Shown: positions 25,630-34,444, counted from the first letter of the stretch. The stretch: 64,000 nt of DNA from Myxococcales bacterium (GCA_020633465.1 JACKDN010000012.1:62001-126000); one strand, 5' to 3'. Numbers and translations are program-made. The notes: generated from the letters alone by a model not told the origin.

Positions 25630-26680
25630 GACGCGGCCTCCGGCGCGGGTGGCGTCTCGGGCGTCTCCTCGACGTCGGGCACGCGGGTGAGCGCCACCAG
25701 CCCGCGCGCCAGCTTCATCACGGTGTCGGTGGCGGCGTCGCCGGGATCGAAGTCGGCGAACTTCACCAGATCGGTCTCGCCGAGGAAGTCGTCGATGCCG
25801 ACGCGGGCGTCGCCGCCCAGCGTCAGGGCGTCGATGCGCGCGCGGATCTCGTCGCTGGTCATCTCGAGCGCGGGGAAGCGGTAGCGGCGCTCGAGGTAGG
25901 CGCGGACGATCTCCGAGAGGCGGACGTAGTAGGCCTTCACCTGGCCCTCGGCGGGCAGGTTCTCGCGCTCGAGCCGATCGAGGGCCTCGAGCGCGATGAC
26001 GTGCGCCGGGCGCGGATCGAACCACACCTCGGGCGCCGGCTTGCGGGCGTCCAGCCAGCGCTTCACCAGCACGCCGACGCCGATGCCCAGGGCGACGCCG
26101 AGGGCGACCAGCGTGCCGATGAGGGCCGGCCAGTGCGTCTTGTAATAGGGCAGCGGGCCGTGCGCGGCGAAGAAGGCCTCGGCGTCGACCTGAGGCTCGC
26201 GGAAGGTGCGGAACTTCGGGTCGGTCTCGCCGGCCAGCACCGACTTCACCGGCACGCGCTGCGGCGGGATGGGCAGCGTGGCCTGGCCGCCGGTGGCCTC
26301 GGTCCACACCACCTGCACGCCCTCGACCTTCACGTCGCGCAGGGCCATCGGGCGCAGGGTGAAGCGGCGCGTCGACTTCAGCTGGCCGCCCGGCGCCTCG
26401 ACGGGCGGCGCGCCCTTCTCGGGCTCGGCGCCGGCCGGCGCGTTGACCGCCAGGGTCACGTCGGGCCGGTGCACGACCTCGATGGTGCACACCAGCGGCT
26501 CGGCGATGCGCACCGGGTTGGGCGCGCAGGTCATGCGCGCGACGGGCGGCGGCCCCTTGGGCGGCGGCGGCCCGGCCGGCGCCGCGGCGTCGGCGGCGCG
26601 CAGCGCGGCGTCCGCGGCCTCGGCGACCCCGGCGTCCGGGGCCCCCAGCACCAGCCCCGCCAGCAACAGCAGCCCGCCGG

Positions 26681-26684
<4 letters not shown>
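25626..26684 (-). CDS. DUF4381-like membrane protein of the Bat operon
   Basis: 352 residues; the start overlaps the preceding stop as ATGA. A signal peptide (MTGGLLLLAGLVLGAPDAG), a Pro/Ala linker, a periplasmic beta domain (about 48-170: MTCAPNPVRIAEPLVCTIEV, LRDVKVEGVQVVW), one membrane helix (PALIGTLVALGVALGIGVGV, about 185-208) and a cytoplasmic helical domain (VIALEALDRLERENLP, VKAYYVRLSEIVRAYLERRY, LEMTSDEIRARI). The helical domain is the part shared with DUF4381 proteins that sit between DUF58 and batA in such operons. It probably couples the cytosolic MoxR/DUF58 pair to the periplasmic VWA proteins; this is inference from order and topology. Confidence 0.8.
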
Positions 26685-27565
<881 letters not shown>

Positions 27566-27604
27566 CGGGCGCTCAGAACCCCGTCTCCTTACCGCGCGCG
27601 CGCA

Positions 27605-28597
27605 TCACGGCACCTCCACGACCTCGAGGATGCGCCCGACCAGATCGTCGCTGGTCATGTCCTCGGCCTCGGCCTCGTAGGTGGGGATGACGCGGTGGCG
27701 CAGGATGTCCGGGGCGACCGCCTTGATGTCCTCGGGGATGACGTAGCCGCGGCGCTTCATGAAGGCGTGCGCGCGGGCGGCGCGGGCCAGCCAGATGCTT
27801 GCGCGAGGCGAGGCGCCGTACTCGATCAGCCGGTCGAAGCCCTCGAGACCCTTGGTCTTTTCGGGGTGGCGCGTCGCGAAGACGATGTCGAGGATGTACT
27901 CCTTGACCTTCTCGTCGACGTAGATCTCGCTGACCACCTTGCGCGCGTCGTGGATGCGCGTGGGGGTCATCACCGGCTTGATGTCGGGCGGCGACGGGTC
28001 GAGCTGGCGGCGGATGATCTCGCGCTCGTCGTCGCGGCTGGGGTAGCCCACCTTCACCAGCAGCATGAAGCGGTCGACCTGCGCCTCGGGCAGCGGGTAC
28101 GTGCCCTCCTGGTCGATCGGGTTCTGCGTCGCCATCACCAGGAAGGGCGAGTCCAGCCGGTAGGTGGTGTCGCCGATGGTGACCTGCTTCTCCTGCATCG
28201 CCTCGAGCAGGGCGCTCTGCACCTTGGCCGGCGCGCGGTTGATCTCGTCCGCGAGGATGATGTTGGCGAAGATCGGGCCCTTCTTCGGGGTGAACTCGCC
28301 GCTCTGCGGGTTGTAGATCAGCGTGCCGATCAGATCGGCGGGCAGCAGGTCGGGCGTGAACTGGATGCGCTGGAAGCGCGCCTGCATCGTGGCCGCCAGC
28401 GTGTTCACCATCAGCGTCTTCGCCAGGCCGGGCACGCCCTCGAGCAGCACGTGGCCGCCGGTCAGCATGCCCAGCAGCACCCGCTCGATCATGTGGCGCT
28501 GGCCCACGATGACCTTGTCGACTTCGGCCAGCACCTCTTCGATGAAGCCGCTCTCGGCGCGGACGAGATCGTTGATCACGCGAACGTCGTGCTGCAC
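27605..28597 (-). CDS. MoxR-family AAA+ ATPase
   Basis: 330 residues from a GTG with a strong GAGGAGG upstream. Walker A is EGVPGLAKTLMV (GxxGxxKT), Walker B is ILADEINRA, sensor 1 is MATQNPIDQEGTYPLPEAQVD, and the C-terminal lid contains LIEYGASPRASIWLARAARA, the most typical MoxR motif. MoxR proteins are hexameric chaperone-like ATPases that mature or switch VWA-containing partners; here the partners are the DUF58 protein and BatA/BatB encoded downstream. It is the first gene of the eight-gene operon, and the promoter is assigned at 28658-28685. Confidence 0.96.
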   Translation of the reverse strand: MQHDVRVINDLVRAESGFIEEVLAEVDKVIVGQRHMIERVLLGMLTGGHVLLEGVPGLAKTLMVNTLAATMQARFQRIQFTPDLLPADLIGTLIYNPQSGEFTPKKGPIFANIILADEINRAPAKVQSALLEAMQEKQVTIGDTTYRLDSPFLVMATQNPIDQEGTYPLPEAQVDRFMLLVKVGYPSRDDEREIIRRQLDPSPPDIKPVMTPTRIHDARKVVSEIYVDEKVKEYILDIVFATRHPEKTKGLEGFDRLIEYGASPRASIWLARAARAHAFMKRRGYVIPEDIKAVAPDILRHRVIPTYEAEAEDMTSDDLVGRILEVVEVP

Positions 28598-28657
28598 GGG
28601 CCGGTTCCTCCTCGGGTCGACGCTTTCGGCCGGGCCGCCCCAGGCCGGGGCCGGGCA

Positions 28658-28685
28658 ACCTTAAACAGCCGTCGGCGCCTGTCAA
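28658..28685 (-). promoter_or_regulatory. Sigma70-like promoter of the moxR-bat operon
   Basis: On the minus strand TTGACA (28685-28680), a 16-bp spacer and TAAGGT (28663-28658). The -35 is a perfect consensus match. Transcription would start near 28651, giving a leader of about 54 nt before the GTG at 28597. Confidence 0.6.
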
Positions 28686-28845
28686 CCGCGCCTTCGGGGG
28701 TGATATTCCGGGTCGCCGAAGAACCGCGGCGGGGCGCCGAACGGCGCGCCCGGGCGTGCGTCCCGATTGACTTTCGACCGCCCCGCGCGCACCATGCGGC
28801 GTTCGCTCGCGCGCCCTCGGGGGCCCGCCCGCACCAGGAGTCCGC

Positions 28846-29049
28846 ATGAAGCTTCGCGAAGAACTGCTGCTCGACAAGCGCCTCATCGAACGCCACATCC
28901 AGCGTGGCCTGATCAGCCGCGAGGATTACGACAAGCACCTCGCCGATCTCGCCGACAAGAAGGCCACGTCGGTGGCGATGAAGGTCGAGGTCAGCTCGGT
29001 CGGCGTCGGCAAGGTGTCGCGCGCGGACGACGGGGAGCACGAGGGATGA
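28846..29049 (+). CDS. Conserved small acidic/basic protein
   Basis: 67 residues. The ATG follows CAGGAG at good spacing. The sequence is highly charged and begins MKLREELLLDKRLIERHIQR GLISREDYDKHL in one helical stretch, then a flexible tail ending in an acidic DDGEHEG. I recall the pattern 'DKRLIERxIxRGLISREEYEK' as recurrent in Myxococcota small proteins without known function. Its stop overlaps the Hsp20 start (ATGA), so it is translated together with a chaperone and may modulate it; this is inference. Confidence 0.75.
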   Translation: MKLREELLLDKRLIERHIQRGLISREDYDKHLADLADKKATSVAMKVEVSSVGVGKVSRADDGEHEG

Positions 29050-29438
29050 ACCGGCCCCGGCCGGTGCTGGCCGGGTTGCTCGACCTGCGGGCCCGCATGA
29101 ACCAGCTCTTCGACGAGCTGGTGCAGGCGCGCGAGGCGGGCGGCGCGGTGCACTGGACGCCGGTGGCCGACGTCATCGAGACGTCGTCGGGTTATGCCCT
29201 GTCGCTCGAGCTGAGCGGCGTCGATCCTGCCGAGGTCGACATCGTGGTCGACGGCCGCACGGTGGTCGTGTCGGGCCACCGCCCCTATCCCGTGGACACC
29301 GCCGAGGGCGCGCACCGCATCGAGCGCAACCACGGCGCGTTCACGCGCGCGTTCGAGCTGCCCGCGCCGGTGGTGGCGTCGTCGCTCAGCCGGCGGTATG
29401 AAAGGGGCGTGCTGACCCTCTGCCTGCACCGCGAGTGA
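29046..29438 (+). CDS. Hsp20 / alpha-crystallin small heat-shock protein
   Basis: 130 residues. The alpha-crystallin domain runs from about 38 to 128: WTPVADVIETSSGYALSLEL, GVDPAEVDIVVDGRTVVVSG, then the conserved GAFTRAFELPAPV and YERGVLTLCLHR. The N-terminal helix (LDLRARMNQLFDELVQARE) is short and there is no C-terminal IxI extension, so large oligomers may form less readily than in typical members. Small heat-shock proteins hold unfolded proteins without ATP. It is in one operon with a DUF1844 protein, an HtrA protease and a hydrolase, which suggests a proteostasis or stress operon. Confidence 0.92.
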   Translation: MNRPRPVLAGLLDLRARMNQLFDELVQAREAGGAVHWTPVADVIETSSGYALSLELSGVDPAEVDIVVDGRTVVVSGHRPYPVDTAEGAHRIERNHGAFTRAFELPAPVVASSLSRRYERGVLTLCLHRE

Positions 29439-29442
29439 GCCC

Positions 29443-29787
29443 ATGAGCGACGACGACAAGCGGGTGTTCGCCACCGACGCCGAGGGACGCACCCGCGTCG
29501 AGGACGCGCGCGACACCGGCGACGACGCCCGCGAGCGCGCCCTGCGCGAGATGACCTTCTCGACCCACCTGATCTCGCTGAACGCCATGGCCCTGATGAA
29601 CCTGGGCCTGCTCGGCGAGGGCGACGACATGCCACCGCCGGATCGCGAGGCGGCGCGCCACGTCATCGACACCCTGGCCATCCTGCGCGAGAAGACGCAG
29701 GGCAACCTGACGGCCGACGAGCAGCGGCTGCTGGACGGGCTGCTGTACGACTTGCGGCTGAAGTTCGTCGAGACGCGGGGCAAGTGA
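29443..29787 (+). CDS. DUF1844 family protein
   Basis: 114 residues, 4 bp after the Hsp20 stop. The recognisable family core is FSTHLISLNAMALMNLGLLG followed by a Pro-rich PPPDREAARHVIDTLAILRE and LTADEQRLLDGLLYDLRLKF. The N-terminal 35 residues are acidic and probably disordered. DUF1844 proteins are small, all-helical, widespread in Deltaproteobacteria and uncharacterised. Its placement between Hsp20 and a periplasmic protease is consistent with a stress role but does not prove one. Confidence 0.9.
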   Translation: MSDDDKRVFATDAEGRTRVEDARDTGDDARERALREMTFSTHLISLNAMALMNLGLLGEGDDMPPPDREAARHVIDTLAILREKTQGNLTADEQRLLDGLLYDLRLKFVETRGK

Positions 29788-29791
29788 GCCG

Positions 29792-30925
29792 GTGCCGGTG
29801 AGTCGGGCGCTGGCGCTGCTGGGCGCGCTGGTGTGCGCCGGCTGCGTCCCCGAGCCCACCCAGCCGTCGCCCGCCGAGGGGGCGCGCAGGGCCGCTGCGC
29901 CCACGAAGCCCGACGCCGCCCGCGCCTCCGCGCCGCGCGCGCCGGTGCCCCGCCCGATCATGCCGCCCGACGCGGGGCCGCCGCCGGTGCCGGACCAGCC
30001 GGCGGCCGGCGTGGGCGGGCCCGACTTCGCGGCGGTGTTCGCGGCGGTGAGCCCCTCGGTGGTCGCGGTCAGCGCCGGGCACCTCGACGGCGATCGGCGC
30101 TTCGTCTCGGATCACGCCGGCACCGGCTTCGTGTGGGACGCCGCCGGGCACGTCGTCACCAACGCCCACGTCGTCGGCGAGGCCGAGCAGCTTCGGGTGC
30201 GCACGCTGGACGGCCGGGTGAAGCGCGCCCGGCTCGTCGGCCGCGACGTGCCCACCGACCTGGCCGTTCTGGCGCTGGACGACCTGGGGCTGCGCGCGGT
30301 GCACCGGGGCGACGTGCGGGGCCTCGAGCCGGGGCAGTGGGTGGCGGCCATCGGCAACCCCTACGGCATGCAGCACAGCATCACCGTCGGGGTCATCAGC
30401 GCGGTCGGGCGGCGTCGGCTGCCGCCGGGCGGGCCCAAGTACGCGGACTTCATCCAGACCGACCTGGCGATCAACCCCGGCAACTCCGGCGGGCCGCTGG
30501 TGGACCACCGGGGGCGGGTCATCGGACTGAACACGGCGGTGCTGGGGCAGGGGCAGGGGCTCAGCTTCGCGACGCCGGTGGACATGGTGGCGACGGTGGC
30601 CGAGCGGCTGCTGGTCGAGGGGCGCTTCGTGCGCGGCTTCGGCGGGCTGTTCGTGCGGTCGGTCAGCCCGGCGACGGCGAAGAAGGCGGGGCTCGAGCGG
30701 CCGGCCGGCGCGCGGGTGAGCGGCCTGGTCGAGGGCGGCCCGGCGGCGGCGGCGGGGCTGCAGAAGAACGACATCATCCTGCGCTTCGGGGACGAGGCGC
30801 TCGACGACGCGGGCGCGCTGCCCTGGCTGATCGCGCGCACGCGACCGGGGACCGGGGTGCCGCTGCACGTGGCGCGCGGCGAGGCGCGGGTCGACCTGAC
30901 GCTGACGGTCGGAGAGGTGCCGTGA
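29792..30925 (+). CDS. HtrA/DegP-type serine protease, lipoprotein with one PDZ domain
   Basis: 377 residues from GTG 29792 (GTG 29798 is an alternative). The signal peptide ALALLGALVCAGC has a lipobox, so the protease is membrane-anchored, unlike classical DegP. The trypsin-like domain (about 78-275) has the full triad: His126 (VTNAHVV), Asp156 (PTDLAVL) and Ser232 (NPGNSGGPLVD). One C-terminal PDZ domain (about 280-375) contains ARVSGLVEGGPAAAAGLQKN DI. A 50-residue Pro/Ala linker separates the anchor from the protease. The family degrades or refolds damaged envelope proteins. It follows DUF1844 by 4 bp and overlaps the hydrolase gene (GTGA). Confidence 0.93.
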   Translation: MPVSRALALLGALVCAGCVPEPTQPSPAEGARRAAAPTKPDAARASAPRAPVPRPIMPPDAGPPPVPDQPAAGVGGPDFAAVFAAVSPSVVAVSAGHLDGDRRFVSDHAGTGFVWDAAGHVVTNAHVVGEAEQLRVRTLDGRVKRARLVGRDVPTDLAVLALDDLGLRAVHRGDVRGLEPGQWVAAIGNPYGMQHSITVGVISAVGRRRLPPGGPKYADFIQTDLAINPGNSGGPLVDHRGRVIGLNTAVLGQGQGLSFATPVDMVATVAERLLVEGRFVRGFGGLFVRSVSPATAKKAGLERPAGARVSGLVEGGPAAAAGLQKNDIILRFGDEALDDAGALPWLIARTRPGTGVPLHVARGEARVDLTLTVGEVP

Positions 30926-32028
30926 GCGTGCTGTGGAGCGTGCTCGCGTGGGGCGCGGTGCTCGCCCTGGCGGCCATCGCGCACCTGGTCTTCTGGGAGC
31001 GCCGGTACCGGCGCCTGCGCCCGCCCGACGAGCGACACTACGTCCGCACCGCCGACGGCTGGCACATCGCGGTGGGCCGCCTGCGCCCGCGCGGCGCCGA
31101 CGCGCACGGCGCGCCGGTGGTGATGTGCCCCGGGCTGGCCTGCAACAGCCGGCTGTTCGACTTCGACGACGACCACAGCCTCGGCCGCTACCTGGCCGAC
31201 CGCGGCTTCGACGTCTGGATGATGGACCCCCGCGGTACCGGCGACAGCGAGCGCCCCGGCCTGCGCCCCCGCCGCTGGCGGTACGGCTTCGCCGACTACG
31301 TGACCCACGACGCGCCCGCCGTCATCGAGCACGTCGCCGCGCGCAGCGGCCACGCCCGCGTCCTGTGGGTGGGCCACTCGATGGGCGGCCTGATCGGCTA
31401 CTTCGCCGCCGCGCAGACCGACGCCGGCCGCCGCCTCGCCGGCGTCTGCACGCTGGGCAGCCCGGCCGACTTCAGCCGGCACAAAGAGGTGCTCGGCTTC
31501 TTCCACGGCTTCGTGCTCGACTGGTTCCTGCGGTTCTGGCCGGTGGTGCGCCTGGGCCACATCTGCAGCTTCGTGGCCCCCCTGGCCGGCCGCTTCCGGG
31601 TCTACCCCGAGACGCTGTTCATCAGCCACGACAACGTGCGCGGCGAGACGCTGCGCCACTTCTGCGTCGAGGTGGTCGAGGACGTCCCCCGCCACCTGCT
31701 CGACAACTTCGCCGACAGCGTCCACCGCGCCCGCGCCCTCGACGGCCGCACGCTGGACGAAGCGCACGGCGCCCTGGCCTGCATCGACCCGCCCGTGCTG
31801 GCCATCGCCGGCGACCGCGACTACGTGGCGCCCATCGCCAGCGTCCACGGCGCGACGCAGATCCTGCAGAGCTGCGCGGTCACCGAGCTGGTCGTCGGCG
31901 GCGGCGACGCGCCCCACTTCGGCCACCTGGATCTGCTGGTGGGCGACGCCGCGCCGACGACGGTGTACCCGCGGGTGGGGGAGTGGTTGGAGGCGAACCG
32001 GCCGGGGCGTGGGGGAGTGGCCGGGTGA
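30922..32028 (+). CDS. Alpha/beta hydrolase with N-terminal membrane anchor
   Basis: 368 residues from a GTG overlapping the protease stop; GGAGAGG upstream supports it. A membrane helix (VLAWGAVLALAAIAHLVFW) is followed by the hydrolase fold: oxyanion-hole region VVMCPGLACNSRLFDFDDDH, nucleophile Ser in GHSMGG, acid in IAGDRDYVAP, and His in GGDAPHFGHLDL. The insert between strands 6 and 7 (about 180-260) is large and aromatic and would form the lid. This is the lipase/acyl-hydrolase type that acts on ester-linked lipids at a membrane, though the substrate is unknown. It is the last gene of the Hsp20-HtrA operon. Confidence 0.88.
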   Translation: MSVLWSVLAWGAVLALAAIAHLVFWERRYRRLRPPDERHYVRTADGWHIAVGRLRPRGADAHGAPVVMCPGLACNSRLFDFDDDHSLGRYLADRGFDVWMMDPRGTGDSERPGLRPRRWRYGFADYVTHDAPAVIEHVAARSGHARVLWVGHSMGGLIGYFAAAQTDAGRRLAGVCTLGSPADFSRHKEVLGFFHGFVLDWFLRFWPVVRLGHICSFVAPLAGRFRVYPETLFISHDNVRGETLRHFCVEVVEDVPRHLLDNFADSVHRARALDGRTLDEAHGALACIDPPVLAIAGDRDYVAPIASVHGATQILQSCAVTELVVGGGDAPHFGHLDLLVGDAAPTTVYPRVGEWLEANRPGRGGVAG

Positions 32029-32045
32029 GATTTGGGTGGCACCTC
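32027..32045. repeat. Dispersed GGTGCC-type short repeat, copy A
   Basis: GAGATTTGGGTGGCACCTC; its reverse complement reads GAGGTGCCACCCAAATCTC. It begins within the stop codon of the hydrolase gene and lies in the 61-bp convergent gap. Related copies are at 33608, 34359, 34428, 34536 and 43821. Confidence 0.5.
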
Positions 32046-32089
32046 GCCCGGCTCTGGCACCCGTTCTCTCTACCGACCCCGGCCCGTCG

Positions 32090-32692
32090 TCAGCGGCCCG
32101 GCGTCATCGGTGGCTCGTCGGCGTGCCAGGCCTCCGCGTCGAGATAGATCTCGTCGAGGGGCAGGCTGCAGCCCAGGGCGGGCAGCGCGACGTCGCCGGT
32201 TTCGCGGTACTCGGTGAGCACCCAATGGCCGTCGTCGCCGCGCCGGAAGTGCTCGACCAGCCGCTCGTGCTGGGAGACCAGGACGTACTCCGCCAGGCTC
32301 TCGCTGCGCCGGTAGTGGCCGAACTTCGCGCCACGGTCGTAGGCCTCGGTCGAGGTGGACAGCACCTCGAAGATCACCCGCGGGTTGCAGAGGGTGTTGC
32401 GGTCCTCCGGGTGCGTCTCGGGCTGGCCGCAGATCACCGTCACGTCCGGGTAGGTGTAGAGGCCCGTGTGCGCCACGTGGACGCGCTGGTCGCTGTTGGT
32501 GGGGCGGCAGGGCTGGCCCCGCAGGCGCGCCCTCAGCTCGCCGGCGATGTTGGTCGCGATGACGTTGTGTCGCGGCGAGCCGCCGGCCATCGCGACCGCG
32601 ACGCCGTTGACGTACTCGTGCTTCGTGTCGGCCAGCCGCTCACGCGCCAGGTACTCGGCCTCGCTCAGCTGCTGTTTCTCGGCTGCGGGCAT
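32090..32692 (-). CDS. Uma2-family (DUF820) PD-(D/E)xK nuclease-like protein
   Basis: 200 residues; ATG after GGAGG. It has the family pattern: N-terminal helix (QLSEAEYLARERLADTKHEY), VNGVAVAMAGGSPRHNVIAT, strand LYTYPDVTVICG (Asp of the PD motif), PRVIFEVLSTSTEAYDRGAK (ExL and the Lys) and HYRRSESLAEYVLVSQHERL. The predicted fold is a restriction-endonuclease-like core. Uma2 genes occur in many copies in some bacterial groups and no cellular role has been shown. A paralogue lies at 37885-38478. It sits beside the mazEF pair and shares a 164-bp divergent region with it. Confidence 0.9.
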   Translation of the reverse strand: MPAAEKQQLSEAEYLARERLADTKHEYVNGVAVAMAGGSPRHNVIATNIAGELRARLRGQPCRPTNSDQRVHVAHTGLYTYPDVTVICGQPETHPEDRNTLCNPRVIFEVLSTSTEAYDRGAKFGHYRRSESLAEYVLVSQHERLVEHFRRGDDGHWVLTEYRETGDVALPALGCSLPLDEIYLDAEAWHADEPPMTPGR

Positions 32693-32822
32693 GGCGGCCT
32701 CCGTGCGACGCCACCATCGTCCTCGATCCGCCTTTGCATTGCGAGCGGCGGCCCCTGACGGGCGCGACGCACCGGCCGGGAAGGAGGGGGCAGGACTGAC
32801 CCCGGCCCTTCCGAGGGCGCGT

Positions 32823-32855
32823 TTGCGCGCCGACCCTCCGCGGTTATACTCGCGG
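32823..32855 (+). promoter_or_regulatory. mazEF promoter with flanking operator arms; leaderless start likely
   Basis: TTGCGC (32823-32828), a 16-bp spacer and TATACT (32845-32850) form a -35/-10 pair. The mazE ATG is only 6 bp after the -10 box, so the transcript should begin at or next to the ATG. The -10 box is flanked by inverted arms CCGCG (32838-32842) and CGCGG (32851-32855), a natural site for autorepression by the antitoxin. Confidence 0.6.
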
Positions 32856-32856
32856 T

Positions 32857-33093
32857 ATGAAGACCGCCATCTCACTCCCCGACGATCTCTTCGAGCAGGC
32901 CGAGCGCCTGGCGAGCCGCCTCTCGAAGTCCCGCAGCCAGCTCTACGCCGAGGCCCTCGCCGAGTTCCTCGCGCGCCACGATCCCGATGTCGTCACGCGC
33001 GCCTACGATGCGGTCTGCGACGAGGTCGAGGCAGGCCCGGACCCGGCCATGGACGCGGCGGCGCGGCGGCGCCTGGCGGACATCGAGTGGTAG
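32857..33093 (+). CDS. mazE: MazE-type antitoxin (ribbon-helix-helix)
   Basis: 78 residues. The N-terminus MKTAISLPDDLFEQAERLAS RLSKSRSQLYAEALAEFL is a ribbon-helix-helix DNA-binding domain; the C-terminal half (VCDEVEAGPDPAMDAAARRR) is acidic and would wrap the toxin. The next gene overlaps it by 7 bp and encodes MazF, so this is the antitoxin and autorepressor. No ribosome-binding site precedes the ATG, in keeping with a leaderless message. The 3' end contains the GTG start of mazF. Confidence 0.9.
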   Translation: MKTAISLPDDLFEQAERLASRLSKSRSQLYAEALAEFLARHDPDVVTRAYDAVCDEVEAGPDPAMDAAARRRLADIEW

Positions 33094-33449
33094 TCGCGCA
33101 AGGCGACGTCTTCTGGGCGGACTTGCCGGCGCCGACCGGCGCCGGGCCGGGGTTCCGCCGTCCGGTGATCGTGGCCCAGGGCGATCCGCTCAACCGCAGT
33201 CGGCTCGGGACGGTGGTCTGCGTTCCGCTGACGAGCAACCTCCGCTGGGCCGACGCGCCGGGCAACGTGCTGCTGCGGGCCGAGGTCACCGGGCTCCCCA
33301 AGGACTCGGTGGCCCTGCCTTCGCAGATCGTCACGCTCGACCGTGGACTGCTCACCGAGCGCGTCGCCCATCTCTCGCGGGCCCGGATGGAGCTCGTGCT
33401 CACCGGCCTCGACGTCGTGTTGGATCGCGCGGGCTGGGCGCACGACTGA
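33087..33449 (+). CDS. mazF: MazF-type endoribonuclease toxin
   Basis: 120 residues from GTG 33087, which overlaps the last codons of mazE. The family signature is complete: MVVAQGDVFWADLPAPTGAG, RRPVIVAQGDPLNRS, VVCVPLTSNLR, LPKDSVALPSQIVTLDR and RARMELVLTGLDVVL. MazF cleaves single-stranded RNA at short sequences and stops growth when MazE is degraded. The conserved Arg and Thr of the active-site loops (RRPVIV, PLTSN) are present, so the enzyme should be active. It is followed by an AT-richer intergenic region with a repeat copy. Confidence 0.94.
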   Translation: MVVAQGDVFWADLPAPTGAGPGFRRPVIVAQGDPLNRSRLGTVVCVPLTSNLRWADAPGNVLLRAEVTGLPKDSVALPSQIVTLDRGLLTERVAHLSRARMELVLTGLDVVLDRAGWAHD

Positions 33450-33749
33450 CGCGCCGCCTCGGACGCCCGGCCCTCGCTGGGCAGCGGCACATCGACCGTC
33501 GTTGGCCTGGCAGGCCGTTGCACCGCGGGGCTCCACTCCGAAGAGCGTGGTGGTCATCGTGGGCGGCTTGGTGGCAAAAGTAGAAAAATGGGCGGATAGG
33601 TTTGTTTGTGGTGCCTGACCCCGGGCCGACCCCGGGCCGGCGCTCCGAGCCGGGCTTCCCGCGCGTCGGAAGCGGGTGACGCGGCGACCTTGCCTTGGCA
33701 CGATGCCGGTGCTCACCCTGGGTGAGGCCCCATCGAGAAGGAGGAGACC
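33450..33749. other. 300-bp intergenic region downstream of mazF
   Basis: No gene is seen. An A/T-rich patch at about 33574-33610 contrasts with the surrounding composition and ends in GTGGTGCCTGACCCC (33608-33622), a variant of the dispersed repeat. An inverted repeat CTCACC-ctg-GGTGAG lies at 33712-33726, just before the next gene's AGGAGG. No promoter was assigned. Confidence 0.45.
33608..33622. repeat. Dispersed GGTGCC-type short repeat, variant F
   Basis: GTGGTGCCTGACCCC, sharing GGTGCC with the other copies but with a different 3' half. It follows an A/T-rich stretch. It resembles the 'GGGGTCAGGCACC' sequence recalled from intergenic regions of other bacteria; it was not compared by search. 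Confidence 0.35.
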
Positions 33750-34280
33750 ATGCTGCGCCGTCCATCCCTCGTCACGCTTTGTCTCGGCGTGCTCCTGGCG
33801 ACCTCGGCTCAGGCCAAGGAGCAGCCGGGCGCGGCGCTGGGCGAGGCTCTGAAGCGGCAGGTGGCGTCGCTGAAGGGGACCGCCGACGCCAGCCGCGCCG
33901 AGGTGAAGCGTCAACGGGCCAGCGGAAGCTGGGACTGGGAGAAGTACCGCCGCGCCCACGATGCCTACCGCGAAGACTGCGACGCGAGCCGCACGCTGCT
34001 CAACCGCATCATCGCCAGCGCCTCGCTGCGGAGCGGCTGGACAGCCGAGCAGAAGGCGCAGTTCCAAGCCGAGGTCGACCGCGCCATGGCGCGCCTGGAC
34101 GCCGACTGCGCGCGGGAGAAGCTCGCAAAGCAAGTGTTCGAGAGCGATCGCCGCCTCGCCCAGTCGGCGTTCGAGGACTTCGACCAGCGCGCGAACCAGC
34201 TCTACACGGCCCTCAGCACGGTCTTGAAGACGATGAACCAGTGGAGGCGCGACCAATCAGCGGCGTCGAAGGGACTCTGA
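33750..34280 (+). CDS. Exported helical protein of unknown function
   Basis: 176 residues; ATG after AAGGAGGAG. A cleavable signal peptide (MLRRPSLVTLCLGVLLATSAQA) is followed by charged, wholly helical sequence: ALGEALKRQVASLKGTADAS, EKYRRAHDAYREDCDASRTL, EQKAQFQAEVDRAMARLDAD and FEDFDQRANQLYTALSTVL. Two cysteines (DCDASR, ADCARE) could form one disulphide. The pattern suggests a periplasmic coiled-coil or LTXXQ-like chaperone, but no family signature is recognisable. It is flanked on both sides by repeat-bearing intergenic DNA, so it may be part of an accessory block. Confidence 0.75.
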   Translation: MLRRPSLVTLCLGVLLATSAQAKEQPGAALGEALKRQVASLKGTADASRAEVKRQRASGSWDWEKYRRAHDAYREDCDASRTLLNRIIASASLRSGWTAEQKAQFQAEVDRAMARLDADCAREKLAKQVFESDRRLAQSAFEDFDQRANQLYTALSTVLKTMNQWRRDQSAASKGL

Positions 34281-34358
34281 CCAACGCCGCGCACGGGTGC
34301 GCTCGAGGCCGACGACAGCCGCCGCGCTGACGCAGCCCTCCCGCGGTCGAGCCGCCGC

Positions 34359-34377
34359 GAAATGTGAGCGGCACCTC
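34359..34377. repeat. Dispersed GGTGCC-type short repeat, variant E
   Basis: GAAATGTGAGCGGCACCTC; the reverse complement is GAGGTGCCGCTCACATTTC. It shares GAGGTGCC with copies A, B and D, then diverges. Confidence 0.35.
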
Positions 34378-34403
34378 GGGTCGCGAAGAGTGGAAAACTG
34401 GGC

Positions 34404-34444
34404 CGATGCTGGTGCCAGGCCGATGCTGGTGCCCGGCAAATCTC
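34404..34444. repeat. Tandem CGATGCTGGTGCC(A/C)GGC with repeat core, copy C
   Basis: CGATGCTGGTGCCAGGC is followed at once by CGATGCTGGTGCCCGGC and then AAATCTC, so the second unit carries GGTGCCCGGCAAATCTC (34428-34444), the same core as the copies inside the GT51 gene at 43821. Confidence 0.45.

Noticed and set aside
33343..33618. A 91-codon frame overlapping mazF and the repeat
   Set aside because: The first half is mazF in another frame and the end runs into the A/T-rich repeat; no start signal or domain.
33690..33726. Sigma54 promoter at TTGGCACGATGCCGGTGC
   Set aside because: The -24 half (TGGCAC) fits, but the expected TTGC at the -12 position is missing (CGGT there).
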